Assembly (NCBI GenBank): GCA_963971405.1
Contig: OZ020490.1
Span: forward strand, 20,733,464-20,797,463
Origin: Psococerastis gibbosa
Taxonomy: Eukaryota; Arthropoda; Insecta; Psocodea; Psocidae
Reading direction: 5' to 3'
Length of the DNA stretch: 64,000 bases
This document shows, piece after piece, positions 43,398-54,324 of this stretch (its first letter is position 1; each line of letters begins with the position of its first letter). Both the position numbers and the translations under genes were made by a program. A model generated the notes under the pieces. The model saw only the letters and a program-made list of their open reading frames with translations. It had not been told where the DNA came from and made no database searches.

Positions 43398-45197
43398 CAG
43401 TGTTGCCGGACGTGTCATATGAAATATCACGCCACTGACGTTCAAAATTCACGACATATCACGCAAGCAACTAATCGGCTAATATATATGCATATTAATA
43501 TAATATATACATATAATATATAATTTATATTAAATTTTTTAATATGGTAACTAAAAAATATGTCATTTGTTTTGCTAATTTTATCTAACAACTTCTATGC
43601 TTAGCTTGTAGTGGGGCTGAAAAATCTGTGTGAATTATTTTTCTTACTTCCAGTGGCGTAACGATAGTTTTTCGAGGGTGGCGGTGTTTAATTTGCCCCC
43701 CCCCCCCCATTTTCATGATAGTGTAGAATAAGGGGAAAACCGTTCTCAAGGACTTTCGCAGCATTTAAATTAATGACATTACTGTCCGTCGCACAGGGGC
43801 CCGGGGGTTCGGGAGACGTGAACCGGGGCCCCCCAAGGGTCGTAATGAATATAAATACAAGCAAGGGGGGCCCGGGTCAAAATTTTTGAAAAATAAGCCT
43901 GAAATGATGGGGTTTTACGCAATTTGATAGGAGTAATGTTTCGATTTTTACAGGCGATGTAGATAGGCTACATACGAACGAGTGAGTCTGGGGGTCTCCC
44001 CCGGGTGAAGATTTTTGTAAAATACCTGAAATACGGGGTTTTACGCATCTTGCCAAAAATGTTTAGATTTTGTAGATAACGACTTTATTAAGTTGTTACG
44101 TTTTGATGATTTTACAGACAATGAATATAATTACGAGCAAGGGGGGCCGGGGGTCTCCCCCGTGTGAAATTTTTTTAAAAATAGGGCTGAAATGGTAAGG
44201 GTTTTACGCATTTTGATAGGACTATTGTTTCAATTGTACGGACGATGAATATAACTACATACAAGGGGGATCGGGGGTCTCCCCGGGTGATTTTTTTTTT
44301 TTTTTTTTTTGAAAAATAGGTCTGAAACAGTGGGGTTTTAGGCATTTTGATAGGTTAACGCTTAGATTTTACAGGCAATGAATCCAATTACGAGCAAATT
44401 CTTGAAAGATGAGCATGACATGGTGGGGTTTCATGCATTTTGATAGGAGTAACGTTTCGATGTTTACAGGCGATGAACATAGGCTAATTCCAAACGAGGG
44501 GGTCCAGGGGTCTCCCCCGGGAGAAGACGTTTGTTCAATAGACCTGAAATACGGGGTTTTACGCATCTTGCCAAAAATGTTTAGATTTTTCAGATGAGCA
44601 CTTTATTATGTTATTACTTTTTAAATAATTCGGCCCAAAATATTGACTTCCTATAAAATCTTGGGGTTTTAAGGCTTTAAGTGGTCGCCTTATTCGCTTG
44701 AACAAAAGAGTTCAACCTCTTTTGAGACATTGTGGTTCGTAAATAAGTAGTTTTTTTTTATTAATTTTCAATCAGAAAAAGACCTCTCACACGTGGCATT
44801 TCTTTGTTCTATAATATGCATGTTTGTTATCTTTTTCGATTTTGCGCCCATGTGGCGCAGAGGCAGACAAATATGAAATAATGAGCAAATCACAATGGCC
44901 GCCCGCCGGCCGAGTAGATTTGGAATATGATTTTTGGAGTTGTGTTGGGGTCTTGGCACTTGTGGTCTGTGGTCCTAGATCAGGTAAGGTAAACAGCATT
45001 TTTCGGCATTTTTTTTTTTTTAAAGTTTTCATTTTTCCATGGTTTTAATTTTTTTATTATTTTATTGGTTTAAATTTCAATATTTTTATTTAATTATAAA
45101 ATCAATTTTGTCTAAAATACACGCACTTTACACGCACATCACGCAAGCTCTGAAAATACACGCATTTCGTGATTTTTCACGCAAAACGGCAACCCTG
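43398..45197. mobile_element. hAT-like element, 1.8 kb, perfect 8-bp duplication
   Basis: Left end CAGTGTTGCCGGACGTG, right end CACGCAAAACGGCAACCCTG. Flanks TGGACACC at 43390-43397 and 45198-45205 are identical. Subterminal ACACGCA/CACGC words repeat in the right 100 bp and CACGC-type words in the left. No transposase domain is seen. A CAGTGGCGTAACG-ended, T-unit-rich insert occupies 43651 to about 44600. Confidence 0.92.
43651..44600. repeat. CAGTGGCGTA-ended insert with an array of long T units
   Basis: After CAGTGGCGTAACGATAG and a C run come about five units of 120-150 bp. Each contains GGGGTCTCCCCCGGGTGAA, TTTTTGTAAAAATAGGCCTG, GGGGTTTTACGCATTTTGAT and AGGAGTAACGTTT...TTACAGGCGATGAA. 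Units are in the orientation opposite to those in the hAT A/B copies. The right end of the insert is undefined. Confidence 0.75.
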
Positions 45198-45707
45198 TGG
45201 ACACCACTCACTTGAGGAATCTGGGATACTAGCTGCTGACGAATATGAATCAAGCCTGAGAGCAATCTGGTGGGATTAACAAGTGCCAACCCTTCAAAGA
45301 CAAATACAATAACTGGTTTCTCCGTAGGAGGGATTATTTTATTTATAATTTGTGAGAAACAGTCTCTATAGCCTTAGTTGTTGAAGGGGATAAAACAGTC
45401 CTTGGTTGTTGCCAAGGTGCAGAAATAGAATATATGGATATTAAGGTATACGGGAATGTTCCCAGCGCTTTCTAGCGGATTTCCTGGAGTGAGCGTTGGC
45501 AGCATACATAGAGTATAGGGCGGGAACCCTTAAGAATGTATCGATCAGGCTGTATTACTTCAGAAGCAGTGATGCAGCAATGAAACGATAGATGTTTGAC
45601 CTTATTACTTTTCATTCGCATACAGTAGATTAAAAGTATTGTCAATAACTAATAATTTAATGTCTAGTTAAATTATTATTAAAAATAATAAAAATATTAT
45701 TCGCATA
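45198..45707. other. No gene recognised
   Basis: No coding similarity or defined element. Confidence 0.4.
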
Positions 45708-45835
45708 GGCGCTTATTCCACCTACGTCAATAGTCAATAGTAGTTTTAGCAGACATTAAAGACAGTCTAAAAATGTCTGCTACCACGTCAATACCACATT
45801 TACTATTGACTATTGACGTAGGTGGAATATGCGCC
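45708..45835. mobile_element. Harbinger-like MITE M4, 128 bp
   Basis: Arms GGCGCTTATTCCACCTACG and CGTAGGTGGAATATGCGCC pair over about 37 bp (including TCAATAGTCAATAGTA). The centre has TTTTAGCAGACATTAAAGAC and TGTCTGCTACCACGTCA. Flanks are ATA and TAA, so the target duplication is imperfect. Confidence 0.85.
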
Positions 45836-45847
45836 TAAGGCTACAAA

Positions 45848-46355
45848 CAATTCAGTGAATGTATTCGAATAACCTCTTCAGTCGTCTCTGTAGGTAATAC
45901 CTGTGTTGAGTTAGGCGCCCATTCCACCGACCGGCTAGGGCTATTTACAAAAACGGTGACGTGGTAGCAGACATTCAAGACTTAGGCGGGGTTTCCATCG
46001 ACCTCGCATTGCAGAATTGACGGAAATGTTTATTTTCCTCTATGCCATAGTTAAAATTGATCAATGATCATACAGTAAAATCACAAACAAACAAACTAAA
46101 ATTAAAAAATGGCGTCATGGGATAGGCTATGTTAAGTACAAACATTTTAATAGATTTCTATAAAAAGAAAAATTCTAATTTCCGTCAATGTCATTTGCAT
46201 TCTGCAATGCGAGGTCGATGGAAACGCCACCTAAGTCTTGAATGTCTGCTACCACGTCACCGTTTTTGTAAATAGCCCTAGCCGGTCGGTGGAATGGGCG
46301 CCTTACGACAGGTCACCGATTGCATGATGTGCATAGACTCGTACAAGTACGAACA
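45848..46355 (-). mobile_element. SINE family S, copy 4, split by MITE M1b
   Basis: The 3' part (45848-45913) holds ACCTCTTCAGTCGTCTC and CCTGTGTTGAG; the 5' part (46303-46355) resumes with CGACAGGTCACCGATTGCAT and GACTCGTACAAGTACGAAC. The break lies inside the GTCGTAACTCAACAC block. Confidence 0.85.
45914..46302. mobile_element. Harbinger-like MITE M1, copy b, TTA target duplication inside a SINE
   Basis: 389 bp with GGCGCCCATTCCACCGACC and its complement GGTCGGTGGAATGGGCGCC. TTA flanks at 45911-45913 and 46303-46305. The intact SINE copies prove the empty site (GAGTTACGAC). Both arms carry GTGACGTGGTAGCAGACATT. Confidence 0.96.
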
Positions 46356-46968
46356 TACAATATATTACTAAGATATAATCCACTACATCATTTTTTTCAG
46401 ATTCCTATCCAATTTTTGTTTCTTACTCTTTGAAAAATAGAGAAATGATCATTTTTCGTATTTTTCAAAGAGTAAACACTTCTCACAAGAAAAATATATT
46501 ATAAACAAACAATATTATTAAAAATGGCGTCCTGGAGCAGAGCAACTACATGCGTCTTTGCCCTTTGGACTAATTGGCTTACTAAGTTGGGTTGCCTTTT
46601 TAGTTATCAGGGGTGAAACTTTCTGTAACACAATCCTGAAACGTACCCTCATCGGTCATCAATTCGTAGGTAGTTTGCGCAAGCCTTCTTGTCACTATGT
46701 AACACTCTCCTCTTTGAAGCAGCTGATTGACGGGGTATAGGCGTATATAGTACATTAGTACACCTAGTTCTTCACGTGAGTGAAGCAATAGCTACTTGAA
46801 CAATAAAATTAATATTATATTCTACCTTGTGTATTTTTTTCCGACCTAAGTTTTATTTAACAAAATTCGGTAAAAGAGTAGAATCTGATTTAAAAAAAGA
46901 GTATACGTATTTGTATCAAAAGCACAAAAAGAAAGAGTATGCCGAATTCGCAACACAAAAGCATACAT
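46356..46968. other. No gene; short inverted repeat at 46419-46474
   Basis: TTACTCTTTGAAAAATA and its complement lie about 20 bp apart. No coding similarity is seen. Confidence 0.45.
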
Positions 46969-47105
46969 TAATGAATGCATCCAATTGACCTCTTCAGTCG
47001 CCTCGGTAGGTTAGTACCCGTGTTGAGTTACGATACGTCCCCGATCGCATGGCGTATGAAGACTCGCACAAGTGCAAGCACGTTACCACCTGGCCATCGA
47101 AGTCG
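46969..47105 (-). mobile_element. tRNA-derived SINE, family S, copy 5
   Basis: Intact block order on the minus strand: CTTCGATGGCCAGGTGGTAA, CACTTGTGCGAGTCTTC, ATGCGATCGGGGACG, ATCGTAACTCAACACGG and GCGACTGAAGAGGTCAATTGG. Confidence 0.78.
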
Positions 47106-47679
47106 ATACACAACATACTGTATGTATGTTGTACCTTGAATACTCCTATGACTTGAATGATTCATAGCAGAGCAAGGGTGCTAGTTGCATAGGACAACCA
47201 ACTGCACGCAATTGGAAATTAATTGACAGCGAAATCGCAGAATAAATAGGCAAGACCATTGACTGGCCAACATGACTGACCATGGAAGTGGGTCATCTAG
47301 GTATCGGAAGGTACAGAATTAATGATGTGAAAGTTAAAGCACAGACACGATCTCGTTAAGTCGATCCTATCTACAACAGACTCTGTTCACGATCTGCGAA
47401 TTTCGCAACCAACCAAACGTCCTTACCTATTCATACTGTTGGTTAACAATGAATATTATATTGGCGAAGATCTTTGTCGAATTAAGATTAGCAAAATAAG
47501 TATACTAATTGAGAGCAAATAGGACATTCCCACTATACGCCTCTTGTACAAAGTCAATTTCTCATTTAATTTCATTATAGAGTCATAAATGAATTGCCAT
47601 AAAGTAGGAGGAATGTTCCTCTTCCTTTTTGGACATATTTTAGTATGCAACCGACACTAATAGCCTACCGTTATTGATG
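47106..47679. other. No gene recognised
   Basis: AT-rich, non-coding. Confidence 0.4.
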
Positions 47680-47830
47680 ACTTTTTTTTTAATTACACCA
47701 CAGCATTAGGCTTTCTTGCAGTCCAATACAACATATAATCTGGTGAACCTCCGCTACTGACAAGAGCCTGGCACGTCTTAAGGTGTTTTCCGCCCATCTC
47801 TTCCCTTCTCTCTTTTTCTCTTCCTTAAAA
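47680..47830 (-). pseudogene. LINE 3' end (CCHC-finger family), poly(A) side at 47680
   Basis: The minus strand reads MGGKHLKTC (the end of the CCHC finger), then SPDYMLYWTARKP, and ends GCCTAATGCTGTGGTGTAATT plus an A run. Same family as 28949-29178 but from an independent, shorter insertion. Confidence 0.75.
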
Positions 47831-50183
47831 AACTGCGGCCATAAGATGTTAGCGGCTGACGATAGCCTGGAGCCGAAACCGGTGGCGCTGATATAATTTT
47901 GAGTAATACCGTACTAAAAATTGTGTATTTTATTTGTTTATTTTATTATAAGACGAAGTAAGCATTACGAAGTAAAAGTGGAAAGTATGATTGAATTGGT
48001 GTTAGCAAATACATACGATACATACATACATGATACATCATTGCTTCTTCAAGTACCGTACTTTAAGTCATCTCATTTATGACTTTGTCCACAAGTATGC
48101 TGCCGATGAATACAATGCCGATGTGGACATAAAAATGAGCTGCGTTTGTGCCCATAATCTAAATAATTCAATCTTACTAGTAATAACGTGAACCTTGGGC
48201 CGGTACTGTAGTGATCCCATTCCATAGTGTCAGGAGTCAGGCCCGACTTCGGTCCGACACTCCAGCCTATTGTTCGCTGGACTTTCCAGGCCTACTAGAA
48301 TCATAGACGCCGTTGTAACCGAACAGCCCACATAAAACTGCTGCAATAACTCTTTAAAGCCCAGCCAAGAGTTCTACATATAGGAGAAGTGTCGCAATTG
48401 AGCTCGCCATTTTTTTTTTTTTTTTTTTAAATTCTGCTACCTCCTGCTACGTCTTTTTCATGACTGGTCTTAGGAAACGTGGTAGATGGGCCCAGAAAGT
48501 ATTTCAATTATTTCAGGCGAAGTAAATGTGCTTATCATACACTGTATACATAGGAATGTATATAGAACTCTAGTTTCGCGAATATCGTTACATTTCCACC
48601 ACAATTTTTATATTGAAGGAATGATACAAATACAAAATTGAGGAGCTTGGTTACAAACGTGGCCAACTCCATTTTTTTACAAAATGGGGTTTTGATCCGA
48701 CCTTGCAGAAAATTTTACTGTCCACCTGCACGTTGTAAAATAAAGTGACAAAAGCAGCCAGATTGCGCACAGAAGTGCTGAGAAGTCTAGGGTTAGCTAT
48801 AAACTTAATGCAATTTTCAACAGAAAATCCACTCTCCTGAAAAATTCTACAACTTGGAGTTGGCCATGTTTGTAAACAGCCTCCTGAAATAATGCTCTTA
48901 ACAAATAAAATTAAAAAAATTATGGAAAAAAAACAACGTTGTGACTGAGGATTATTTTACTGACCATGAACTTTTCTGGTATAATGAGACGTATTATGTA
49001 CAGTACTGTATTGAAAACTATTGTACTTTGGAAGGGGGCTTCCGTTTTCAGAACATCAGTCCCCAAGGTCCAAATTGCCACGATGATCGTAAATCTTTGC
49101 TGGAAGAGGCATATAAAGAAGATGGACTTTAATTAAAGAATCGATCGCCTTAACTCTACTCTCTAACTGATAGAGACAACCTGTGAACCAGAGGGGAAAA
49201 ATTTTTGGTACCATAGATAAGAGTACAAATCAATTTTCACGTGTAAAATTAATCGTGAGCTACAATTTTCGGTCACACTCCCTGTTCCTATATTTTATGT
49301 ACGTAACTTTTTGATGCATAATGTATGTAATAGTCTACGTGCCAGCTATAGAATTTAATTTGTACAAAAAAGGTCCCGTGGAAGTATTTCCATATAAGCT
49401 GTGGCCAATCGCCTATCACAATATATAGGTAAAGGAAAATTCCTTCATGGGGATGTTACGTACCTACCGGTACTTGATCACTATACAAAATGGATTTTCC
49501 CTGAGAAATAGGATTCGGTTTTTTTTTTGGGGGGGAAATTTATCCTATGTAGGCAATGGTGCCTGAACTCCTGCAGCAGGCACAAGTCCCGGCATTATAA
49601 TGAATTCAACATGTAATTAATTCGAGGCACAGAAATCCGCACAGTTCAGAATTTCAAATTTTTCATTTCTTTGTAACCGAAAAACTTGTCCGAAGACAAT
49701 TCAAAGGACCAAAACTAGAATAATGAAAGTCTGCACAAGATTCCATCTTAATCAGAATTTGTAAGCAACTTAAATCAGTATTCTATACGCGAGTTCTCGT
49801 TCGACCAGTCTCAGCTCGGTAGTAGGAGCTGCAACATGGCTTTCCCCTCGCCACTAATAGGGCAAATGCACGCAGAATGCTTAAGATGTACCGCGGTCAA
49901 GGCGGCAAGAAAGAATGCTCTACAAGGCTTAACAAGCTATCCATTAAATCAAGTTATGGCAATATGACGAATTGCACACGTGCTGGGACAACAATCCTTT
50001 ACGGGAAACTGTGATGATGTTGACAGACAAGTCGTCTAGGCTATATGAGGGAAATCTAGTGGATGCAGACACTGCAATGGCTTCTGGTGGAGGTTTTGTC
50101 TTTTTAAGGAGACCCACAAGGACAGATTTGGAAGTTGTCTGGTAAGAGTTTATACAGAAAACGTTTGCTAACGTTCAACCAGC
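47831..50183. other. No gene recognised
   Basis: The longest element-poor stretch. A T run lies at about 48411-48428. A 63-codon frame at 48941-49132 (start MTEDYFTDHELFWYNETYY) is acidic and aromatic-rich with four Cys but matches nothing I know. I see no splice or polyadenylation context that settles it. Confidence 0.4.
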
Positions 50184-50191
50184 AATAGGCT

Positions 50192-50459
50192 CAGTGGCGG
50201 TGCTACGGGGGGCCCAGAGGGGCCTGGCCCCCTCGAAAGTTTCTCCGGCCCCCTGCCCCCCCCCCACTTTTGAAATATTTTACATGTTATATAGCAGAAT
50301 TTTTGTAATTCAAAAACGTCAGAATTAAAACTGGTTACAAGTTACTTACTTTCATTATATCTACTCCAACGAAAAATGTTTTATTTTTTCATTGGCCCCC
50401 CTAGATAGAAGTCATGCCCCCCATAGCCCCCCGCCTTCAAATTTCTAACGCCGCCACTG
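50192..50459. mobile_element. hAT MITE, family CAGTGGCGGCG, copy 2, perfect 8-bp duplication
   Basis: 268 bp, left end CAGTGGCGGTGCTACGG, right end AATTTCTAACGCCGCCACTG, flanked by AATAGGCT at 50184-50191 and 50460-50467. Poly-C or poly-G blocks lie inside both ends. Inverted relative to 3118-3366. Confidence 0.93.
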
Positions 50460-50509
50460 AATAGGCTGCTTGACAATTTTTGAAACCCTATTTCAATGCA
50501 TTGGATGTA

Positions 50510-50790
50510 TTTACCCCTTAAATGTATTTAAACGTTAGGCCTATGTAGTAGGGGTAAAAAATTTCCCCATCAATTTAAGTTTGATGGTTAATATAAAGAA
50601 GGTCACGTGACTAAAAAATGTGACGTCATTTGTGATGCCGGGGAGTAACCTCCAGTTGGGGAATTACTAGCTAGTAGGCCTAGTTGTATTGCTAGTGACG
50701 TCATTTCAAGGTCATCCATGCGTGCCGGCGTTTTGGCTCTTGTAATCTACAGTTGTAAACACCAACATTTATTAATTAATTTTTTATATT
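50510..50790 (-). repeat. Dispersed repeat R, copy 2
   Basis: Reverse-complement counterpart of 262-420. It keeps two TGACGTCA sites (near 50619 and 50697) and GGTCACGTGAC, and is longer than copy 1 by a duplicated internal block. Confidence 0.6.
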
Positions 50791-51121
50791 TACATTTTTT
50801 ATGCAAAAAACACATTCTGTTATTATTATAAGCAAATTTTTAATTATTCGTTTATTTATTAATTTTTTCCAATAAATTTGTTTTATTTACTGGAAAATCC
50901 TGGGTGAGGGGGGGGGGGGTGACAAGTACCTGAGGGAGGCTACGCCCCTCCAGACCCCCCTAATTACGCCAATGTCGCCAATGACTGCTATCCATTGGAA
51001 CATGGGGGTGGAGGCGCCTTACTGCATTACTGAATTAATTCTTTACCGAGTTTATACTTGTAGTTATGCGGCACTCTATGTTCTATGCGCCAGTATTGCG
51101 CACGCAAACATTTCTAAGCTT
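50791..51121. other. No gene; G run at 50909-50919
   Basis: AT-rich sequence with a poly-G terminus ending near ...CTCCAGACCCCCCTAATTACGCC. No complete element is defined. Confidence 0.4.
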
Positions 51122-51129
51122 GGTGTGGG

Positions 51130-51286
51130 CAATGGCGGGTCTACAGGGGAGTGTTGACCCCCTAAATTAGTAAATTAAAATTTTTTTTTTTTAATTGAAT
51201 AAAACTCAAATTTTTAGCAAAAAATTACCTTTCAAACTTACATCCAACTAGTGACCCCCCTAAATTTTTCGCTTGATGCGCCCTTG
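51130..51286. mobile_element. hAT MITE with perfect 8-bp duplication
   Basis: 157 bp flanked by GGTGTGGG at 51122-51129 and 51287-51294. Ends CAATGGCGGGTC and GATGCGCCCTTG. Related to 38009-38208 (TGACCCCCCTAAATTT block near the right end, ATTTTTAGCAAAAAATTACC interior). Confidence 0.9.
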
Positions 51287-51294
51287 GGTGTGGG

Positions 51295-51710
51295 ACCGGG
51301 TCTAAGCCCAAACCAAAACCTGAAACTGGCGGCTACATCCAGCACGAGACAGAAGACACTTAGCGATTCGTTGCCGGCAACGATTGGGACGAAGAATGTA
51401 AATCTGTAATATCAGAGCGTGGCATCATGTATAAGAATATCTAATTTCGCGGTTCACTTGTGGAAGAGGGAGACCCGCGACAAAATTATACGCTAGCTCA
51501 GCGGACGTGCTTGCCTCGCTCAATGAAAGGGTTAAATACGAACAAGGGAAATCCCATAAAATTGCTTCTGTTGAGAAGACAGAATTGATGTAGTGATGAT
51601 ATACAATAAATACTCGTGTCGGTATTCTTTCGTATGATATAGGCTAAAGACACTTACCAAATTGCAGTTGCAGGAATGGATGCTGACGTCGGCAAGCATA
51701 ATTTCGCTAG
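51295..51710. other. No gene recognised
   Basis: Non-coding as far as I can see. Confidence 0.4.
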
Positions 51711-51718
51711 GACTGTGT

Positions 51719-51894
51719 CAAGGCCGTGCCCAGGATTTGATTTCGGGGGGGGGGGGGTCAAACATTCTTTTAAAGTAATTTATTAATGAATTAATGGATA
51801 AATTCATCAAACAATACAAATTTACATTTTAAAAAAATATTTCGGGGGGGGGGGGGGTCCGGACACTTTGGACCACCCCCTGGGCACGGCCATG
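51719..51894. mobile_element. hAT MITE, family CAWGGCCGTGCCC, perfect 8-bp duplication
   Basis: 176 bp flanked by GACTGTGT at 51711-51718 and 51895-51902. Ends CAAGGCCGTGCCCAGG and CCTGGGCACGGCCATG. G runs of 12-14 lie 25 bp inside the left end and about 35 bp inside the right end, both read on the same strand. Confidence 0.94.
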
Positions 51895-52046
51895 GACTGT
51901 GTAGTATTATGACTTACGAGGAAATGAGATGGGAGCCTCAGGCGCTAGTCAGAGCTGCGAAAAGTGAAAACCATCTCGGAAGATTATTTTTGGCTCTGAA
52001 AACGAAAAATACCCTTTAGTAGCTGTGCCTCTGTTCGCCTTTTTTC

Positions 52047-52521
52047 GTATTTATACGTTAGCATAAGGGAAGCTTTGTGATGGCCGACATTTTCGATTTC
52101 GAGATTTCAACGGATTTACACGGTTTGGGGTCCCATAATGTCGAAATATCCCGATAGAATTGCCTGGGTTAACAAAAATATTATTCCGTTTTTTAAATTT
52201 TTTAATAACTTTATTTGGGGGGGGGGCGGTTTATCCTCCTAAAACCACCCAAACTGCGTAAGAATGTTTTTCTCAAATTCGATTGCTCGTAAATGCACCC
52301 AAATTGTACAATCGTACTTACTTACTACTTACTCCTTTGCCCATTAATCTACGAACAGACAAACCGTCTGACAGAACGATTGATAGACCGACAGACAGAC
52401 ATTTCGTAAAACCACTTTTTTGTTCCTGGGACCTCAAAACGTGCCAATCCTCTGCAATCCCGAAATCGAAAATGTCGACCATCACAAAGCTTTCCTTATA
52501 CTACGTATAAATTGGAAAGCA
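52047..52521. mobile_element. Family H, copy H4: two 5' ends head to head
   Basis: 52047-52150 is a plus-strand family-H 5' end (AAGGGAAGCTTTGTGATGG, TTCAACGGATTTACACG) and 52363-52521 a minus-strand 5' end (GACAGACAGACATTTCG to TATAAATTGGAAAGC). The middle (52151-52362) is partly unrelated. It arose either by a rearrangement or by insertion of one copy against another. Confidence 0.75.
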
Positions 52522-53699
52522 AAAACGGAGATAGCCACAGAAGAACAAGCCAACAATGGTGAAGTGGCCATTAACTTCCCCATATGAGGTACAATGCTGG
52601 AGTCCAGGCAGCCAGAGGTCGATGTCACTGTACTATGACGTTATCTTGCCCCCATATCGCCACGGGCCAGGCCCTTTACTCCTTCAGACAACGGTTGAGG
52701 AATATCGAGGGCCGACTACTGGTTAATAAACCCGTTGCTGGAACAAAAGCATTACGCCATCTGGCACGAAATTCACGCATTTTATAGGGTTTCGCTAATT
52801 TGTTGGGGCTGGTTTGCAAATTAATAGTGTCAACTTAAGAGGAAACTTGATATTTTCAACAAAAAAAAATTGCATCTCAATTAGCAGATTACATTCGATA
52901 AGATCTAGTACAACAGCATGAGCAGTCGGTTAATCTTTAGTGGGAGTCAGGAGAACTGCTTCACAATTTTGTCAGCACCGAGCCCCTACACCTCCATATG
53001 ATTTGCTTGCGGAAGCAGGAACCAATAGAAGATCCGCCATATTTTGGCTTCAAATTTTCGCGCCAAATGAAACTCAATAGTTTTCTTATAGTACCTAACC
53101 CAAGATTTTTAAAACTAAAAAAAATGTGTCTTCATTAAATATTTAGACTGTCTAACTTCACTATTTTGATAAAAATGCTTTCCCAAAACAGCTGAAAATT
53201 ATGTGGATTAAAAATAAACAATAGCATCAAATAAGTTCAATCATCCAAAACAGCAACTGTACTGTACTGTAAATTTCAAATGTAAAATTAAATTATAGGC
53301 AATAATAACAGGGCAACAAAAAGGCAGTTTCTCTTAGTTTTTAAATAAAATACAAAATACCCCCTTGCTGTGAGCCCAAACATGGCGGAAGTCAAATGAC
53401 CATGCGACACTAGCGCCAACGGTTCTTCTAGTGTATTATAATGGTTCTTTGGCCAGCACTTATTAAGCGGTGCACGCACGCAAAAAATTTACCATGTTTT
53501 ACCATAGTTTATAGATATTTGTTTTGTGACTTTTCTCAGTAACCAATTTTATTCATTTTATTTTTTGCGTTTTTTTTTACGGCTAAGTAAGTTCCAAGTT
53601 TATTTTTAAAAAAATCAAAATAGATTCTAATAATCAATTAATCATAATAGGCTACCTACCTTTATTCACAAATATAAAAGCATCCTCTAAACGATAAGC
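52522..53699. other. No gene recognised
   Basis: Short broken frames only and no defined element. Confidence 0.4.
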
Positions 53700-54110
53700 T
53701 AAGAAAAGCTAGACATGGTGCATTTATGGACAGAACAAAAAAAAATCTAGAAGCGTTTGAGATGTGGTGCTACAGAAGAATATTGAAAATATCATGGAGA
53801 GACCATATAAGTATAACCAACGAAGACGTGTTCCTTAGAATAAAAGAAAGATCTATTACTGCCGCCGTTTCAATAAGAAGAACCAAATGGATTCTGAGAC
53901 ATGAAGGACCCCTCAGGCCTCAAGAACATCATTGCGGGTATGGTCGAAGGCATCAACCCAGGAGAATGGTGGAGGAAGGAGTTCCTGAATGTCATCCAGA
54001 AAAACCTAGGATGCGACACCTACCTTGCACTATAAAAGGAACCGCTCAAGATAGACAAGTGTGGAGAAGGATAATAAATCATTTGCTGCAAACCAATCGA
54101 TAGATTGAAA
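53700..54110 (+). pseudogene. RTE/BovB-like LINE, C-terminal part of the RT frame
   Basis: The frame from 53726 reads RTKKNLEAFEMWCYRRILKI, then SWRDHISITNEDVFLRI and a TKWI block, which is the conserved segment after the RT thumb in RTE/BovB-type and related LINE proteins. Near 53910 the homologous reading continues in another frame (LKNIIAGMVEG, then EFLNVIQKNLG), and the end is a QDRQVWRRI-like block near 54050. RT catalytic motifs are absent upstream, so it is a 5'-truncated frameshifted copy. A third RTE-like subfamily in the window. Confidence 0.78.
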
Positions 54111-54324
54111 AGAAGTTCAGGAAGTACAAAAGCATATCATAGGGAGCGGGGCGACTGCTTCATGGCCCCTCCAAAATATGACGTTGGCCTAGCAAAGGGT
54201 TGATGTAAACCAGGCATAGATCGTGGGTTCGAGTCCCACTCTGTCCAGATTTTTCTTGATATCCTTTATTGGATGCGGCTTTAAGTTTTTGACAGTCCGC
54301 AGCTCCACCAGGGGCCGTGACCAG

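Noticed and set aside
48941..49132. 63-codon frame with four Cys
   Set aside because: Possible exon but no family, no convincing splice sites and no conservation evidence from one sequence.
54183..54250. Possible tRNA gene with strong B box
   Set aside because: The acceptor stem does not close and the sequence continues into a repeat body; treated as a SINE head.
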